64,000 bases of DNA from Karalla daura (Eukaryota > Chordata > Actinopteri > Chaetodontiformes > Leiognathidae): contig CM055205.1 of the NCBI GenBank assembly GCA_029224185.1, forward strand, positions 18,263,942 through 18,327,941, written 5' to 3'. A program made the position numbers and the translations under genes. Below, piece after piece: positions 13,249 to 24,005 of the stretch. The notes under the pieces are model-generated. The model was not told the DNA's origin. It saw only the letters and a program-made list of their open reading frames with translations, and ran no database searches. How positions within the stretch are numbered: the first letter of the stretch is position 1; each line of letters starts with the position of its first letter.

Positions 13249-16026
13249 AATAAGGAAATCTCCCCTTTACAGCTCAGCGGTCCAATCAGCCATCTCACAG
13301 TGACGTAAAATACCTAAATGGCCGAGAAAACAAAGATGGGTTTATGCCAGGGGACGACCGCCTCGCCGCTTGTTTTGACTGCATCCCCATGACTCAGGCT
13401 AAAGCTGCTCATCCTGCGCTCCTGTTTGGGTTTGTTCAGACAGAGAGATGTCATGTCATGTATCATCCCAACGTCTAAAAGCAGCGTCACTATCAGATCC
13501 AGGTCGATCGCAGCTGTGCGAACAGGAAATACTAACTCTCCCCACTTCTGCTCATTTTCAGTCCAAAAAGAGGTCACTTTAAAAAGAGGAGACTTTAAAT
13601 TACACCTAGGAGTGAGTGTGAGAGCATCCACAGTGTATTTCCTGACTTTGTTGACAACCATTACAGCAGGTAAACTGAAGGTGTCTAAAATTAGGTTTTG
13701 CAGTGCTTTATTTGCTGTTGAGAGGTAGTACTCCTTGATTGAAATTGAGGATTACAGCACGTCTTCCCCTACTACTGACTAACCTGACGCCTCTTTGTCT
13801 AATCTAGTCGCTTTGGCAGCTAAATTAAGTTCTTCTATTTACAGGTTCCACGAAATGGTCCAGGCCTGGTTCTTAAAGCTGTGCATAACAGGTCAAGAAT
13901 AAACACGCCCAGTGAAGTTTGACCGTCTCTGAGAGTTTTGTTGTCTCCTCACAAACCCCGACCCGAGGGACATAAACACCAGAGTGTTAGAGTCGCACTT
14001 ACAAGCCAGTACAAAATCGCTACGATTGATAGCAACGAGGCTGCTTACACCTGTAGACGGACGACGGCACCTTCTCCACTGTTAAATTTGCTGCAGTCGT
14101 TTATTTTTGGACATAAGGCCGTTGCTAAGTTAAGGCTCATCTGATTAACTTACTTCTTGGAACGGGCGAGAAGAAGTAACCAGATCAAGGCTCCATCCAC
14201 CTGGTCAATAGGTTACAAGGGAATTTGATTACTTTTGATTTGACCAGTAGTCACGGTTCTGTTTCTCAGTAAAGGAGGAACCGCTCTGAACAAAACAAAA
14301 CGTTTTTAGCTCAGTGGTTGACAGGTTGTTGTACACTATGTACAGTATGAGACTGAGGACCGACAGCAAAGTGGCACTTCAAAGAAACATCCTCTGAGTT
14401 TGCCTGCTTGTGGCCTTCTTCTGGGATATTATCTTATCTGCTCTCCATCCTTTGTTTATTTTGTTTATTCTCTAATTGCCTTCATGTTTCCATCTCTGGG
14501 GACGTTCCTTGTCATTTCCCAGAAAAGTCTTTATCCTTATCTCACAGTGTCTTATGCTCATGAGAAATAACAAGACATTAAGTATTGTAATAAACAAGTA
14601 TAATTGGATCTTTAAGAAATCATTTGATAGTGATTGTTTTGTTGAATAGCAAACAATTTGTTTTTTTCCAGATTGTTTTGTTAATTCATATATAATCCGT
14701 TTTAGTTGTTGTGACTTTGGTTTCTCTGTGTTTCCGATTTATCAGAAGTATCAGACTTTTTCCATTTAGCGCAGAAAGTAATCTCACAGACTTTTCCTGC
14801 AGCACCATTTATCATGCAGATTTTGCAATGTGTTATCACAACTTTTACATGAATAAAAGATCTAAAAGCCTCTCCTCCCACTGTTGCTGCTTGTGTCTTA
14901 AACTTGAGAAAATCAATGATTAATAAAATCACTCGAATAATCATCCAATATACCAGCTCCTCAGAAGCTTCTTCACAGCGAGCAAGCTTCATGTTAAATG
15001 TGTGTCAAGGAGACCATTGACAAACACGTGTGAATCAATGTAATCACACGTAATTCAACTCATAATTACAAGAACAAAACCAGCCAATACATGGAAGAAG
15101 TGATGCTTCCACTGATATTTCACCGGGCGTCCTTGCAGACGTTGCATCTGATCCTCTTATGGTTCGCAGCTCAGGCAGCTCCATGACCTGGAATACAGAA
15201 TGGACCCGCGAAGAGGGTTGCATAATAAGAGCTGACCTGCGACCACGTGGGAGAGGCTTACCGTACACAGTAAAGCCTCCCAGGTGTGCGGCTCGCACTC
15301 TCATCTCATCATATTTCCATTTCATTTTCCGTTTCATTCATGAGGCTTCGTCCCTCACGTTGACGGACGTGCAAGCGAGCGATCAGACAGAGAACATGAT
15401 GTTTGCTTCACCAGAAGCACTGAATGTGGAACAACGATTTCAGGGGCTGGGGGGGGTAAAATGAGCTCAGGGAGTTTATGGGAGGATGTTTGAGTAAACG
15501 GTTGCATGTTAACGTTCCTGTAAATCAATATGAAGCTGTAATTTTACCACCCTGTGTTTTGACATGTATGTTTCCTGGTTTCTGAGGGACTCTTGTGTAA
15601 CTTCCCTTTGAGTTATGGCTCCTCTGTTACCCTGCGCACACAATTCTGCACTGTCCGCAGTTCACGTAGCAGAGAGCATTTGTCAACCTCAGCCTCGCTG
15701 AGCAAAGCAGGTGAAGAGCTGCTTTGTGCAGAGCTGCAAAAGTACCAGTACAACTACTACAACTGCTGCACTAATAACCCTACAACCATCACTGTCACTA
15801 CTAACAATACTGCCACAACCATCATTATTACCAGTTAAATATTACTGTATTCATTTTCCCACTCCATGACAGTTGCTACATTTTACTCTTTTAAACTTTT
15901 TCCTGTTACTGAATGAATTGTGAAGCAATTTCTCTGACGTATCCATTTGAAGAAAGTACTTTTAACTGTAACAAAGTTTTCTCCAATGTGTGTTTCATTG
16001 TTGTTTTTCTTCCGTCTACTTTTAAC

Positions 16027-16105
16027 CTACGGTCAGCGGTGTCGCGTTGACCGTGACGTCACGCATACGTGTTGCTATGGCGACCGGATACTCTCGAGGC
16101 GGCAC
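16027..16105. promoter_or_regulatory. CpG-rich patch with CRE and RFX-type X-box
   Basis: A short CpG-rich patch sits in AT-rich DNA. It contains the full palindromic CRE TGACGTCA (16054-16061) and, nine bases later, GTTGCTATGGCGAC (16071-16084). The latter is a near match to the RFX X-box GTTRCC-AT-GGYAAC. The spacing and CpG content suggest an active regulatory element about 0.8 kb upstream of the cdk5r1 GC boxes. Which gene it serves cannot be told from sequence. Confidence 0.45.
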
Positions 16106-16157
16106 TGTTCTGTAATGAAAAATTATACGAAGCCGTGAAACATGAACTGATTAACTT

Positions 16158-16198
<41 letters not shown>

Positions 16199-16208
16199 GC
16201 TGTTGTTG
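16158..16208. repeat. (TTG)n microsatellite
   Basis: About 17 TTG units with one C interruption near the end. Short non-coding tract between the CRE/X-box patch and the GATA array. Confidence 0.97.
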
Positions 16209-16449
16209 GAAACTAAAGGTCTAGGCTCTGGTTAGTTCCAGAGTAAATCCTGGTTTGTTTATAGCTGTACTGCTTAAATGTAAGTACCTTCACTGTAATT
16301 CTAATTCAGTCCAGTGCTATTACAGATCATCTGTCAATATATGATTGATTATTATTTTGATTCCTATTATTATTATTAGAATGAATTCGGTGGATTCCCT
16401 ACACACACACTTTTAAAAAAAAGAAAACTCATGAATTCATCAGCTCCTT

Positions 16450-16530
16450 ATTTCAAGATTCAAGATGGTACTGTTCATTGTGAGCAAATGTACAAGACAC
16501 TTGTAACAAAATGTAATTGTGACACATATA
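16450..16530 (+). repeat. Possible dispersed repeat (ttcaagattcaag...cattgtgagcaaatgtac)
   Basis: The ordered words attcaagat, tcattgtgagcaaatgtaca and aaaatgtaattgtgac resemble a common fish repeat with ttcaagattcaag-tttattgtca-gtaca-aatgaaatt. This copy is degenerate. Confidence 0.3.
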
Positions 16531-16581
16531 AGTGAGCATAATATATATTTACACATAGCATATTTCACACATTCTGTGTCT

Positions 16582-16746
<165 letters not shown>

Positions 16747-16890
16747 TGAAATTGAGTGTGTTTGTGAAAGTCTGTAAATGTATTGGTGTGTATGTGGATG
16801 TGGATGTGTGTCTGTGTGTATAATCGTGTAGCTGTATGTTTGTTTACATATGTTATATGTCTGAATGTGAACGTGTGAGAGAGAGCGCTC

Positions 16891-16921
16891 AGGGGGCGGA
16901 GTCACGCTGGCTCCGCCCCCT
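16891..16921. promoter_or_regulatory. Inverted pair of GC boxes upstream of cdk5r1
   Basis: Two 11-bp arms, agggggcggag (16891-16901) and ctccgccccct (16911-16921), are exact reverse complements around a 9-base spacer. Each arm carries a GGGCGG core of the Sp1/KLF type. The pair sits at the left edge of the CpG-rich stretch leading into the presumed first exon. No TATA box is evident, which suits a CpG-island promoter. Confidence 0.55.
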
Positions 16922-16929
16922 CGGAGGTC

Positions 16930-17313
16930 GGGCCGCCGGTGGGACCGAGCACCGGGCAGAGGTGAAGCGGGGCTCAGAGCGCAGAGACGCGGACTGTGCG
17001 AGCAGTTGCTTCCGCTGCTGGTTCTGCTGGTTCTGCTGGTTCTGCTGCTGCAGGGAGCGAGACTTCACCCTCGGATGTGTTTGGGAGAGACATGGAATAC
17101 GTCGAGCGGACTGAGACACAGAGAAAGTTGCGTGCATGGAGGCGGCAGTGAGCGGACGGAGCATCGCTCCTGCACAGCTCCTCTGAGGATGACACCTGCA
17201 TCCGTGCAGAGCGGCTGCGACCTCCTGCAGGAGCTCTGACTCTCTTGTTGCGCTCCTCGTCTGTCTTTGCACCACCGCACACTGCTGCTGCAGCGCACGT
17301 CCCCTGCACACAG
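16930..17313 (+). other. cdk5r1: Probable non-coding first exon of cdk5r1
   Basis: This CpG-rich stretch ends in a consensus splice donor, CAG|GTGAGC, at 17313/17314. A matching acceptor (TTTCATTACAG) lies at 17851, immediately before the exon that carries the coding sequence. Mammalian CDK5R1 also has a non-coding first exon and a single coding exon (known). The 5' boundary is only a guess, placed just after the GC boxes at 16891-16921. No long coding frame continues across the junction. Confidence 0.6.
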
Positions 17314-17850
17314 GTGAGCAGAGATCGCGTCTCTTCTTTTTGTGGGTTCATATTTGATAGACTTATGAACTGAAATGATAATGTTTGAATGTGAAATTCT
17401 ATCTGAGAAGGAGCTAAGGGTGTTTCAGTGCGTTCTAGTGATGATTTTGCGTCCTGTTGATAGTTTTTAATCCAGGTTTCATAGAATAGCGCTTGTAGAC
17501 TTTATTCGGCGTAACATTTAGACATTTAAGTCTATTTAAGCCACACATTTCCCCTGTCATTCAGTGCAAGCTTCACCCAATAGTTAGAGGCTGAAAGGGA
17601 AATGTTCATGATTTTACTGCTTCCAAAACATATGTTGGTGTGTTTGTTCTGTGTGATATTTTCTCTCTTCTGTAATTAGATATATAGTTAACTGGAAGTT
17701 CTAATCATATTTGGCTGCATAGCTGGAGTTAAAGATGTTAGTGTTACGGTATGCAGCCCATATGTACTTAACTGACAGTAGTGGTATTGTGCGTGTGTTA
17801 ATTTCATCAGTTTGTGAAATTCTCCTCTTCCTCTGTGTTGTTTCATTACA
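17314..17850 (+). other. cdk5r1: 5'UTR intron of cdk5r1
   Basis: The segment starts GTGAGC and ends TTCATTACAG at 17851, preceded by a pyrimidine-rich tract (ctcctcttcctctgtgttg). It is AT-rich, in contrast to the GC-rich exons on either side. The intron call rests on splice signals and on the known two-exon structure of the family. Confidence 0.6.
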
Positions 17851-17851
17851 G

Positions 17852-18047
17852 GCGATGCCTCTACAGTCCAGTAAGCTGCGTCTACCTGTGTTCAGCTCAC
17901 CTTGGCATGTCCGCAGACCTCATCACATCTGCTAGATATTAAGTAATAAAAGAGAGCTTTTGCCTCAGAGCGTTTACCCCCTCCTCCTCCTCCTCCTCTG
18001 TACAACAGCAGCACGGTGGTGTGTAATCTCTGGAGCACTGACTCACC
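17852..18047 (+). other. cdk5r1: 5'UTR part of cdk5r1 coding exon
   Basis: This segment runs from the splice acceptor to the p35 start codon. It contains one short upstream ORF (17855-17935) and a (CTC)n run at about 17980-18000. The final bases, ctcacc, give the main ATG a strong initiation context. Confidence 0.55.
17855..17935 (+). CDS. Upstream ORF in cdk5r1 5'UTR (26 codons)
   Basis: An ATG three bases after the splice acceptor opens a 26-codon frame that stops at TAG 17933-17935, 112 bases before the p35 start. The predicted peptide begins MPLQSSKLRLPVF and resembles nothing I know. Its start context (gcgATGc) is weaker than that of the main ATG, so leaky scanning is expected. Its likely role, if any, is to lower p35 translation rather than to make a functional peptide. 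This is an inference. Confidence 0.4.
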   Translation: MPLQSSKLRLPVFSSPWHVRRPHHIC

Positions 18048-19052
18048 ATGGGTACCGTGCTGTCTCTGTCTCCGGGCTCTCGAAAATCAGGCTACTATGA
18101 CAACCGGCCGGGCTCGCTCAGCCACTACCCCAGCCTCAGCAGCCGCTCCCTCAACAGCCAGAAGGAGCGCGGGCTGAAGCGCGGCCAGTCCATCTTCCTC
18201 CCGGCGCTCACCTGGAAGCGCCTGGTCGCCTCCACCAAGAAGAAAGGCAACTCTAAGAAAGGCTCGGGCGGGGGCCCCGGTGGCCTCGGGGACCCGCTCA
18301 ACAACAACAACAACAGCATCAACATCTACCAGAAGGACCCCGTGCTGCACCTCAACCGGGAGAACGTGAAGAAGTCGCTGTCATGTGCCAACCTGTCCAG
18401 CTACGAGGGCCCAGCGGGACTGGGGCTGGGCCTGGGGCTGGGCTACGGCCTGGGTCTGGGTCAAGGCCACGGCTGCGTTTACAGCAAATCCCAGCAGCTC
18501 TCCTCGGTGAAGAAGGTCCCGCAGGGCACGGCGAGCTCCTCCCCGAAGCGCGTCATCGTCCAGGCGTCCACCAGCGAGCTGCTCCGCTGCCTGGGCGAGT
18601 TCCTGTGCTGCCGCTGCTACCGGCTCAAGCACCTGTCCCCGGCCGACCCGGTGCTGTGGCTGCGGGCCGTGGACCGCTCGCTGCTGCTGCAGGGCTGGCA
18701 GGACCAGGCCTTCGTCACGCCCGCCAACGTGGTCTTCGTCTACATGCTGTGCCGCGACGTGGTGGACGGGGACCTGGTGGCGTCGGAGCACGAGCTGCAG
18801 GCCATCCTGCTCACCTGCCTCTACCTGTCCTACTCCTACATGGGCAACGAGATCTCCTACCCGCTCAAGCCCTTCCTGGTGGAGGCGGGGAAGGAGGCCT
18901 TCTGGGACCGCTGCCTCGCCATCATCGATGCCACCAGCGCCAAGATGCTGCGCATCAACGCCGACCCGCACTTTTTCACGCAGGTGTTCGCAGAACTGAA
19001 GAGCGAGGGCGGCTGCGGGCCCCAGGACTACAGCCGGGTGCTGGACCGGTGA
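18048..19052 (+). CDS. cdk5r1: Cyclin-dependent kinase 5 activator 1 (p35)
   Basis: This 334-codon single-exon CDS encodes p35, the non-cyclin regulatory subunit that binds and activates Cdk5 in neurons. Seen: the N-terminus MGTVLSLSP gives a Gly2 myristoylation site and the Ser8-Pro site. A basic patch, LTWKRLVASTKKK, spans about residues 54-66. The CDK5R1-type motif KKSLSCANLS is at 108-117. A Gly-Leu repeat is at about 124-142. The Cdk5-binding cyclin-like domain starts at KRVIVQASTSELLRCLGEF (167-185) and runs through SLLLQGWQDQ, SYSYMGNEISYPLKPF and NADPHFFTQVF to a terminal LDR. Human p35 is 307 residues; the extra length is in the N-terminal half. The start ATG is in a strong context (CACCATGG). 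ASTSELLRCLGEF and LKHLSP separate it from CDK5R2 (p39), although LTWKRLVA is p39-like. The teleost a/b copy is not resolved. The coding exon is GC-rich, unlike its flanks. Confidence 0.97.
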   Translation: MGTVLSLSPGSRKSGYYDNRPGSLSHYPSLSSRSLNSQKERGLKRGQSIFLPALTWKRLVASTKKKGNSKKGSGGGPGGLGDPLNNNNNSINIYQKDPVLHLNRENVKKSLSCANLSSYEGPAGLGLGLGLGYGLGLGQGHGCVYSKSQQLSSVKKVPQGTASSSPKRVIVQASTSELLRCLGEFLCCRCYRLKHLSPADPVLWLRAVDRSLLLQGWQDQAFVTPANVVFVYMLCRDVVDGDLVASEHELQAILLTCLYLSYSYMGNEISYPLKPFLVEAGKEAFWDRCLAIIDATSAKMLRINADPHFFTQVFAELKSEGGCGPQDYSRVLDR

Positions 19053-19975
19053 GGAGAGGAGCGCCCGTCCTCGCAGACCGCATGCCTTTTTGTACACTCT
19101 CGCACATTGTTACGTCGCACACGTTCGATTCCACTGAGTCTGTGAAAGCAGAGTCGAATCATCCCATCTTGTTCGTTGCCATTGTACCCCCCCCTCCCCC
19201 CCTCGCTTCATCCTCTGACTGACTGACCGAGCAAGTCAAACCTTGTCAGCCTCCACGCCCACGACTTTATCTCTCTGAGGCTCGCAGTTGTGTTTTTCCA
19301 CTGGAATATCCACCTCAGTGAGTTTACTTGAACCCCAGGAACCATTTGCTCCACCTGCTGCATCTGACCCCATGTGTCGTCCCAGCTGAACCCCAGCCCC
19401 CCCCCCTCCCTCCCTGCCCCTCCTCCTCTCCCCTCCGAATGTGATCAATCAGACGAGAAAATGCCGTCATCTCGCACAGAAACCCTCGAGGACTTTGTCT
19501 CGCTGGTCGGAAAGCACAAACCGTGGCACAGACACTGTAATCCACCTGGGGTGAGTCGTATGTGTGTCTCTGTGTGTGTGTGTGTGTTTTTCTTTTCTTC
19601 CTGGACAATACAAGGAGACAGTTGTGACACGGGCTGCTGGCTACACCCGACGGAGAACAGTGACTCAGAGTGATGGGAGCAGCTGAGACGTCCACACGAG
19701 CTCCTGCTGGTCCTGCTGTGCGCTGTGTAATCACTAAACCAAAAAAAAAAGAAAAGAAAAAGAAAGAATGAAAGAAAGAAAGGAGGAAACTGCTGGTCCG
19801 TGGAGCCATCTGAGAGTCCTGTGGCCTGAGGGGACAGTTTTCTCTCAAACCTGCCAGTTTTTTTTTTTGTTTGTTTTTTTTTTATTTTTTTGATCTCATC
19901 TCAGGAGAGTTTTCCTGGTGGAAGCAGAATGTGGATTTAAGATCGACACGTTTTCCGTAAGCGTGTGCATTGGAA

Positions 19976-20008
<33 letters not shown>

Positions 20009-20009
20009 G
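19976..20009. repeat. (TG)n microsatellite
   Basis: 34 bp of TG with one CG, within the putative cdk5r1 3'UTR. Confidence 0.97.
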
Positions 20010-20125
20010 CAGGCATTGTGCGCTGGCTGGCAGCCAGGGTCATCAGCTGTTTACTCCTTCCTTTGTTCCCTGCATCTTGTTGACGGGGCACCCACGGCCG
20101 GGGTATTAATGAGATTAGCAGATTA

Positions 20126-20172
20126 CCCCCCCCCCCCCCCCCCCCCCCTCCACCACCACCACCACCACCACA
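20126..20172. repeat. Poly-C followed by (CCA)n
   Basis: 23 C residues, then TC, then about seven CCA units. The - strand is G-quadruplex capable. Confidence 0.97.
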
Positions 20173-20339
20173 GCCCCTCCCCTCTCACAGCCTCTACTGC
20201 CCCCTCCTTGTCCACTCGGCAGCCCTGCAGAGCCTCAGCGGCTAATCCAGGCCAGACACACACACACATACACACAGACTTGTACACAAACACGGGTTTA
20301 AATACCCAGTCGTGTGCATGTTATTTTCCTCGGTGCATG

Positions 20340-20345
20340 AATAAA
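20340..20345 (+). promoter_or_regulatory. Candidate proximal polyadenylation signal
   Basis: AATAAA in gcatgaataaaacacag lies about 1.3 kb after the p35 stop. It could give a shorter transcript. No strong GU-rich downstream element is obvious. Confidence 0.2.
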
Positions 20346-21565
20346 ACACAGCGCGACACACGTGTCAGGCATCAAAGCTCGCTCAGAGATTCCCAGCAGG
20401 AATGGCAGATGAATATTGTTACGGCTGAAGGGTTTTGTCGTAGTTGTTGTTGTTGTTGTGTCTGAATTTTGCCCCATTTTTCCCGTCCGAAACCTCATCT
20501 GCCGTCGAGAGGTTTGTTTTCCCTCTCGTCCCGTTGGCGTTTGCGCTTCAGTTGCTCCACTCTCCCATGTGCGTTTGACGTGGTCACAGATGAAGCCTGA
20601 GAATCGATGTTATCCCGCTGGAAAAAAAAAAATGCTGTTTCAAGATGATCAGATTATATCGAGTCCGAGGTGGATTTTAATGTCCGCATATATTTATCTG
20701 CAAGATGATTAGAGTCCTGCTGCGTGAGGTCACCAAGCCTTCGAAGTTTTACAAATCAGATCACGTCCTCCAAACATAGGCAAGGCTTCCAAAACATGCA
20801 AGGAAAAGCACTTTACATATTACATATAGCTGATTTGGCTGTTGGGCAGTGCTGGCCAAAGTCCCAACATTTACCAAAAAGCGAAAGATTTTTATTTTTC
20901 TGTGCTTTTCCACCTTGTAGATCATGTCATATTTATGCAGCGTCTCCTCGGTTTTACAGATGGGGCTCTGCAGGCTCAGGATGCCTGACTGCCACCGACA
21001 TGTCTTGCACACAATAGCACGTGGCAAAGTCTTAATCTCATTGTCTTTGGGCATTTGGAGTTTGGAGCGCACCACATCCCTCCCACGTGTCGCCCTTGCA
21101 GATTTCACAATTACGTTACGGTGTCTGTTCTCCCGCAAGGTCGCACGATAAAGCGTTCCATTCCAGCGAGATCCGACCTTAACATGTGTGTGTAGGGACA
21201 TGCACACTTAAAAAAAATAATAATAATAATCAAAGATATGCAAATGGGCTGTTTCTGAGGCAAACTGTGCTCGTCCTTGTGTGGAAACAAACACACTCGG
21301 GTTCACTTCCTCTCCTCGGTCAATCCGGTCCTAATCCCCCCCGACCCAATCAAACAGAGAGAGGGATGAAAACATGAGGAAATAAGTAAACGGTTCAGAA
21401 TCCGATGAGCTTTGCTGCCACACTTCCACCCTCAGCCTTCAAATCCTGCTCTGACAAAGCAGAGAACCACAGAGGCTCCCCCCCGAGCTCTAGTCGGAGG
21501 GAATCAGAGAACCAGAGACGAGCCACGTCTCACTCTCTGGGGCTCTGACTGGCAGCCATGTTGTA

Positions 21566-21592
21566 TCTCTCTCTCTCTCTCTCTCTCTCTCT
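21566..21592. repeat. (TC)n microsatellite
   Basis: Pure 27-bp tract. Confidence 0.97.
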
Positions 21593-21790
21593 GGCCCTGG
21601 ATTCGACAAGGACACTTGTGTCTTGACTCACCCCGTCCCTCCCTCCCTCCCTTCTTTCCCCTCCAACCCCATTTCCACACACACTCAGCTGTTGTTTCCC
21701 TGACTGTTTCATTAGATTTGACACCCTGCACCCGCCAGCCATTGTCAGGAGGAGGCAGAAGGGCAGAATGGGGCTGTTTGTTGGCACCGA

Positions 21791-21813
21791 GGTTGGTTGG
21801 TTGGTTGGTTTGA

Positions 21814-21844
<31 letters not shown>

Positions 21845-21861
21845 GTGTGTGTGTGTGTGTG
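21791..21861. repeat. (GGTT)n then (TG)n microsatellite
   Basis: Five GGTT units (21791-21810) precede a 48-bp TG tract (21814-21861) with one CG. Confidence 0.97.
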
Positions 21862-22200
21862 AGAATGTGGGTTAAGGGCAACATCTGCTTCCACCATCCG
21901 TCTCTGGTAGACCTGGACGTTAATGAAGTTAGAAGGTACAGCACAGCGTGTTCAGAGTGTGCCGATGTTCACTCCGGCCCTGACAAATGAGGAACAACCT
22001 GCTGTGGGTTTCCCTGTACCCCCCCCAACCCCCCCCAAACCCCCCTCCAACAACTCCTTTGCTTGGTTGCCCACGCCTATTAACTGCGGCACAGACTCAG
22101 AGGAACCACCTCGTCTAAGTCTATTTCATCCCTAACGCAGTTTGTGGAACCTGACGCGATTTGGTCTCTTTAACCGAGAAGGCGACTGCCCCCCCCACCC

Positions 22201-22245
22201 CACACACACGCACACACACACGCACACACACACCACCACCACCAC
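22201..22245. repeat. (CA)n/(CAC)n microsatellite
   Basis: CA units with CG interruptions run into five CAC units. Confidence 0.95.
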
Positions 22246-22987
22246 TTATCCCCCGTCCAATCAACGGCCACGCTCGTTCTGCAGAGCCAATTAACCGGCG
22301 CCTGGACTGAAAGCTCTAATTCTGCTCATCCAATCAAAACCCGAGCTCTCCCACGCTAGACACACGATGCCTGTGACATCTCTGCGGATAATGTTTGACT
22401 CCCGTTACGTGGAAAAACTGATTTAAACGAGATTAAACGGGACTTTTGGTGCAAATTGGACTTTTCTCCGCGGATGGGACTTTCATCTGGGACTGCGACG
22501 ACTCTGCTTTACAGTGTGTTTCAGACGGGCCTTAAACTGGCTCTGACTCTGAGGTTTCTCCTGGGTTTGTGTGAACCGTGCGCTACAAGATTTATGGGAA
22601 AAGTCTGGTGTCACTCTGTATTATCCTTTTCATCATCAACCCCCAAGAATCGGACCACACTTTGGTACTTTTAGACTAGGCATAAACACTTGAAAGATAT
22701 CACTATGTCTTTGTGGCTACTGTCACTTTAAGGCACTATTTTCTGGTGTGGATGTATACACGTTCGATGAGTGGAGATGATGGAGAGTGGAACGTGTGAC
22801 AACAACAGTGCATGTCATTGTTGGCAGGAACAAGAGACAACACTTTCGATAAGGAGAAATACACCCCGTCACCAGACTTGTCCTTGAAGTCGCCACAGCT
22901 CTGTGAGCTGTGTTAAGTTATTTCAGTCTGCTGCTGCTGTCGCTGTGCGCAGGTGTGACATCTCCATGGCTCACCTTGGACCGATGG

Positions 22988-22995
22988 TGTAAATA
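22988..22995 (+). promoter_or_regulatory. Pumilio-response-element match
   Basis: TGTAAATA matches the PUF consensus UGUANAUA exactly. If the long 3'UTR is real, the site would lie in the cdk5r1 mRNA. A single 8-mer can occur by chance. Confidence 0.25.
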
Positions 22996-23608
22996 AGCAT
23001 AACAAGAAAAGCGGATAAGAACGAACAAAAAAACAACAAAAAAAAGACAATAGTTTTGCTGTATAGTAGCATGCATGCCAGCCAGGTAGTTTAGATATTT
23101 CTCTTTTTTTACCTCTGCTTTTTTTGTTTGATTTTTATATGTGATGTTTAAAAAACTCAGTACCAGAGTGGAAACATGATGTCAACAGTATTAAAAGTCT
23201 CTCATGACCGGCACATGTAACGTATCATCCGTATAGTGCTCATATCTGTCCATGTTTAGAAATAATCAAAGCAAAAGGTAAACAAATGATCGCCTTTTTG
23301 TTTTGTTTTTTTCTTTTTGTTTTTTTTTTCCCCCGAGCCTGAAATAGCGAAGCATGTGAATTCATATGAGCTCCGACAGAATTATGACTTAACGTCCTTG
23401 ATTTAAACTCTCATACCAGACCTCGTTTGTCAATTTGCTCACCCAGACGCCTCTCTAACAACTGGGATCTGCCTGCCCCTCACAGTCACACAGCTACAGT
23501 ACACTGGACGTATAGGAGAGACTGAGCTTGTTGTTTTTTTGTTTTTTTTTCTTCAGTTATCAATAGCTTTTCTCATCAGGCAGCAGCTGGTGACACAAAG
23601 GCTGCTGT

Positions 23609-23655
<47 letters not shown>
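23609..23655. repeat. (TG)n microsatellite
   Basis: 47 bp with one CG near the start. Confidence 0.97.
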
Positions 23656-23656
<1 letters not shown>

Positions 23657-23807
23657 GCAGGCAGCTCTGACTGTAGCTTTGCCTCTGACGCTTCGACCGC
23701 GCTTTCTCAAAAGATGTTTGCGACTTTTCATCACTGAGCCTCGTCTGTGTTGTGTCAGCACTGGGCAGATGTCAATGCAGAGGTAACTGTCTGGTGTCCA
23801 TCATCAT

Positions 23808-23875
23808 CTCCTCCTCTTCCTCCTCTTCCTCACCCCTCCTCCTCCTCCTCCTCCTCCTCCTCCTCTTCCTCCCCC
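23808..23875. repeat. (CCT)n microsatellite
   Basis: Imperfect CTC/TTC triplets flank a pure (CCT) core at about 23836-23864. Confidence 0.95.
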
Positions 23876-23970
23876 TGAGTTTCCATAGTTACCTCCCTCA
23901 GCCATCATTGTGAGTGTCACCAAAATGAAGCAGCACATCACCTCCAGTGACTTTTGTAAAGCCACTACAA

Positions 23971-23973
23971 TGT

Positions 23974-24005
<32 letters not shown>
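23971..24005. repeat. (TG)n microsatellite
   Basis: 35 bp with one TA interruption. Confidence 0.97.

Larger units (their letters stand above)
5551..16026. other. Intergenic, no gene recognised
   Basis: No coding sequence is supported. The longest open frame (7366-8211, + strand) has low-complexity and unrelated composition and is judged chance. A near-palindromic gttggccatggcaac (6237-6251) resembles an RFX site. Apart from the simple repeats listed, the DNA appears single-copy by eye. Confidence 0.6.

Noticed and set aside
18048..19052. Assignment to CDK5R2 (p39)
   Set aside because: LTWKRLVA is p39-like, but KKSLSCANLS and ASTSELLRCLGEFLC with LKHLSP are CDK5R1-type, and the C-terminal insert of p39 is absent.
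18381..19097. Long open frames antisense to, or in another frame of, the p35 exon (238 and 279 codons)
   Set aside because: They are frame shadows produced by the high GC content of the p35 coding sequence.
21504..21944. A 146-codon - strand frame with His-Thr repeats
   Set aside because: Translation of a (TG)n tract plus flanks with no domain.
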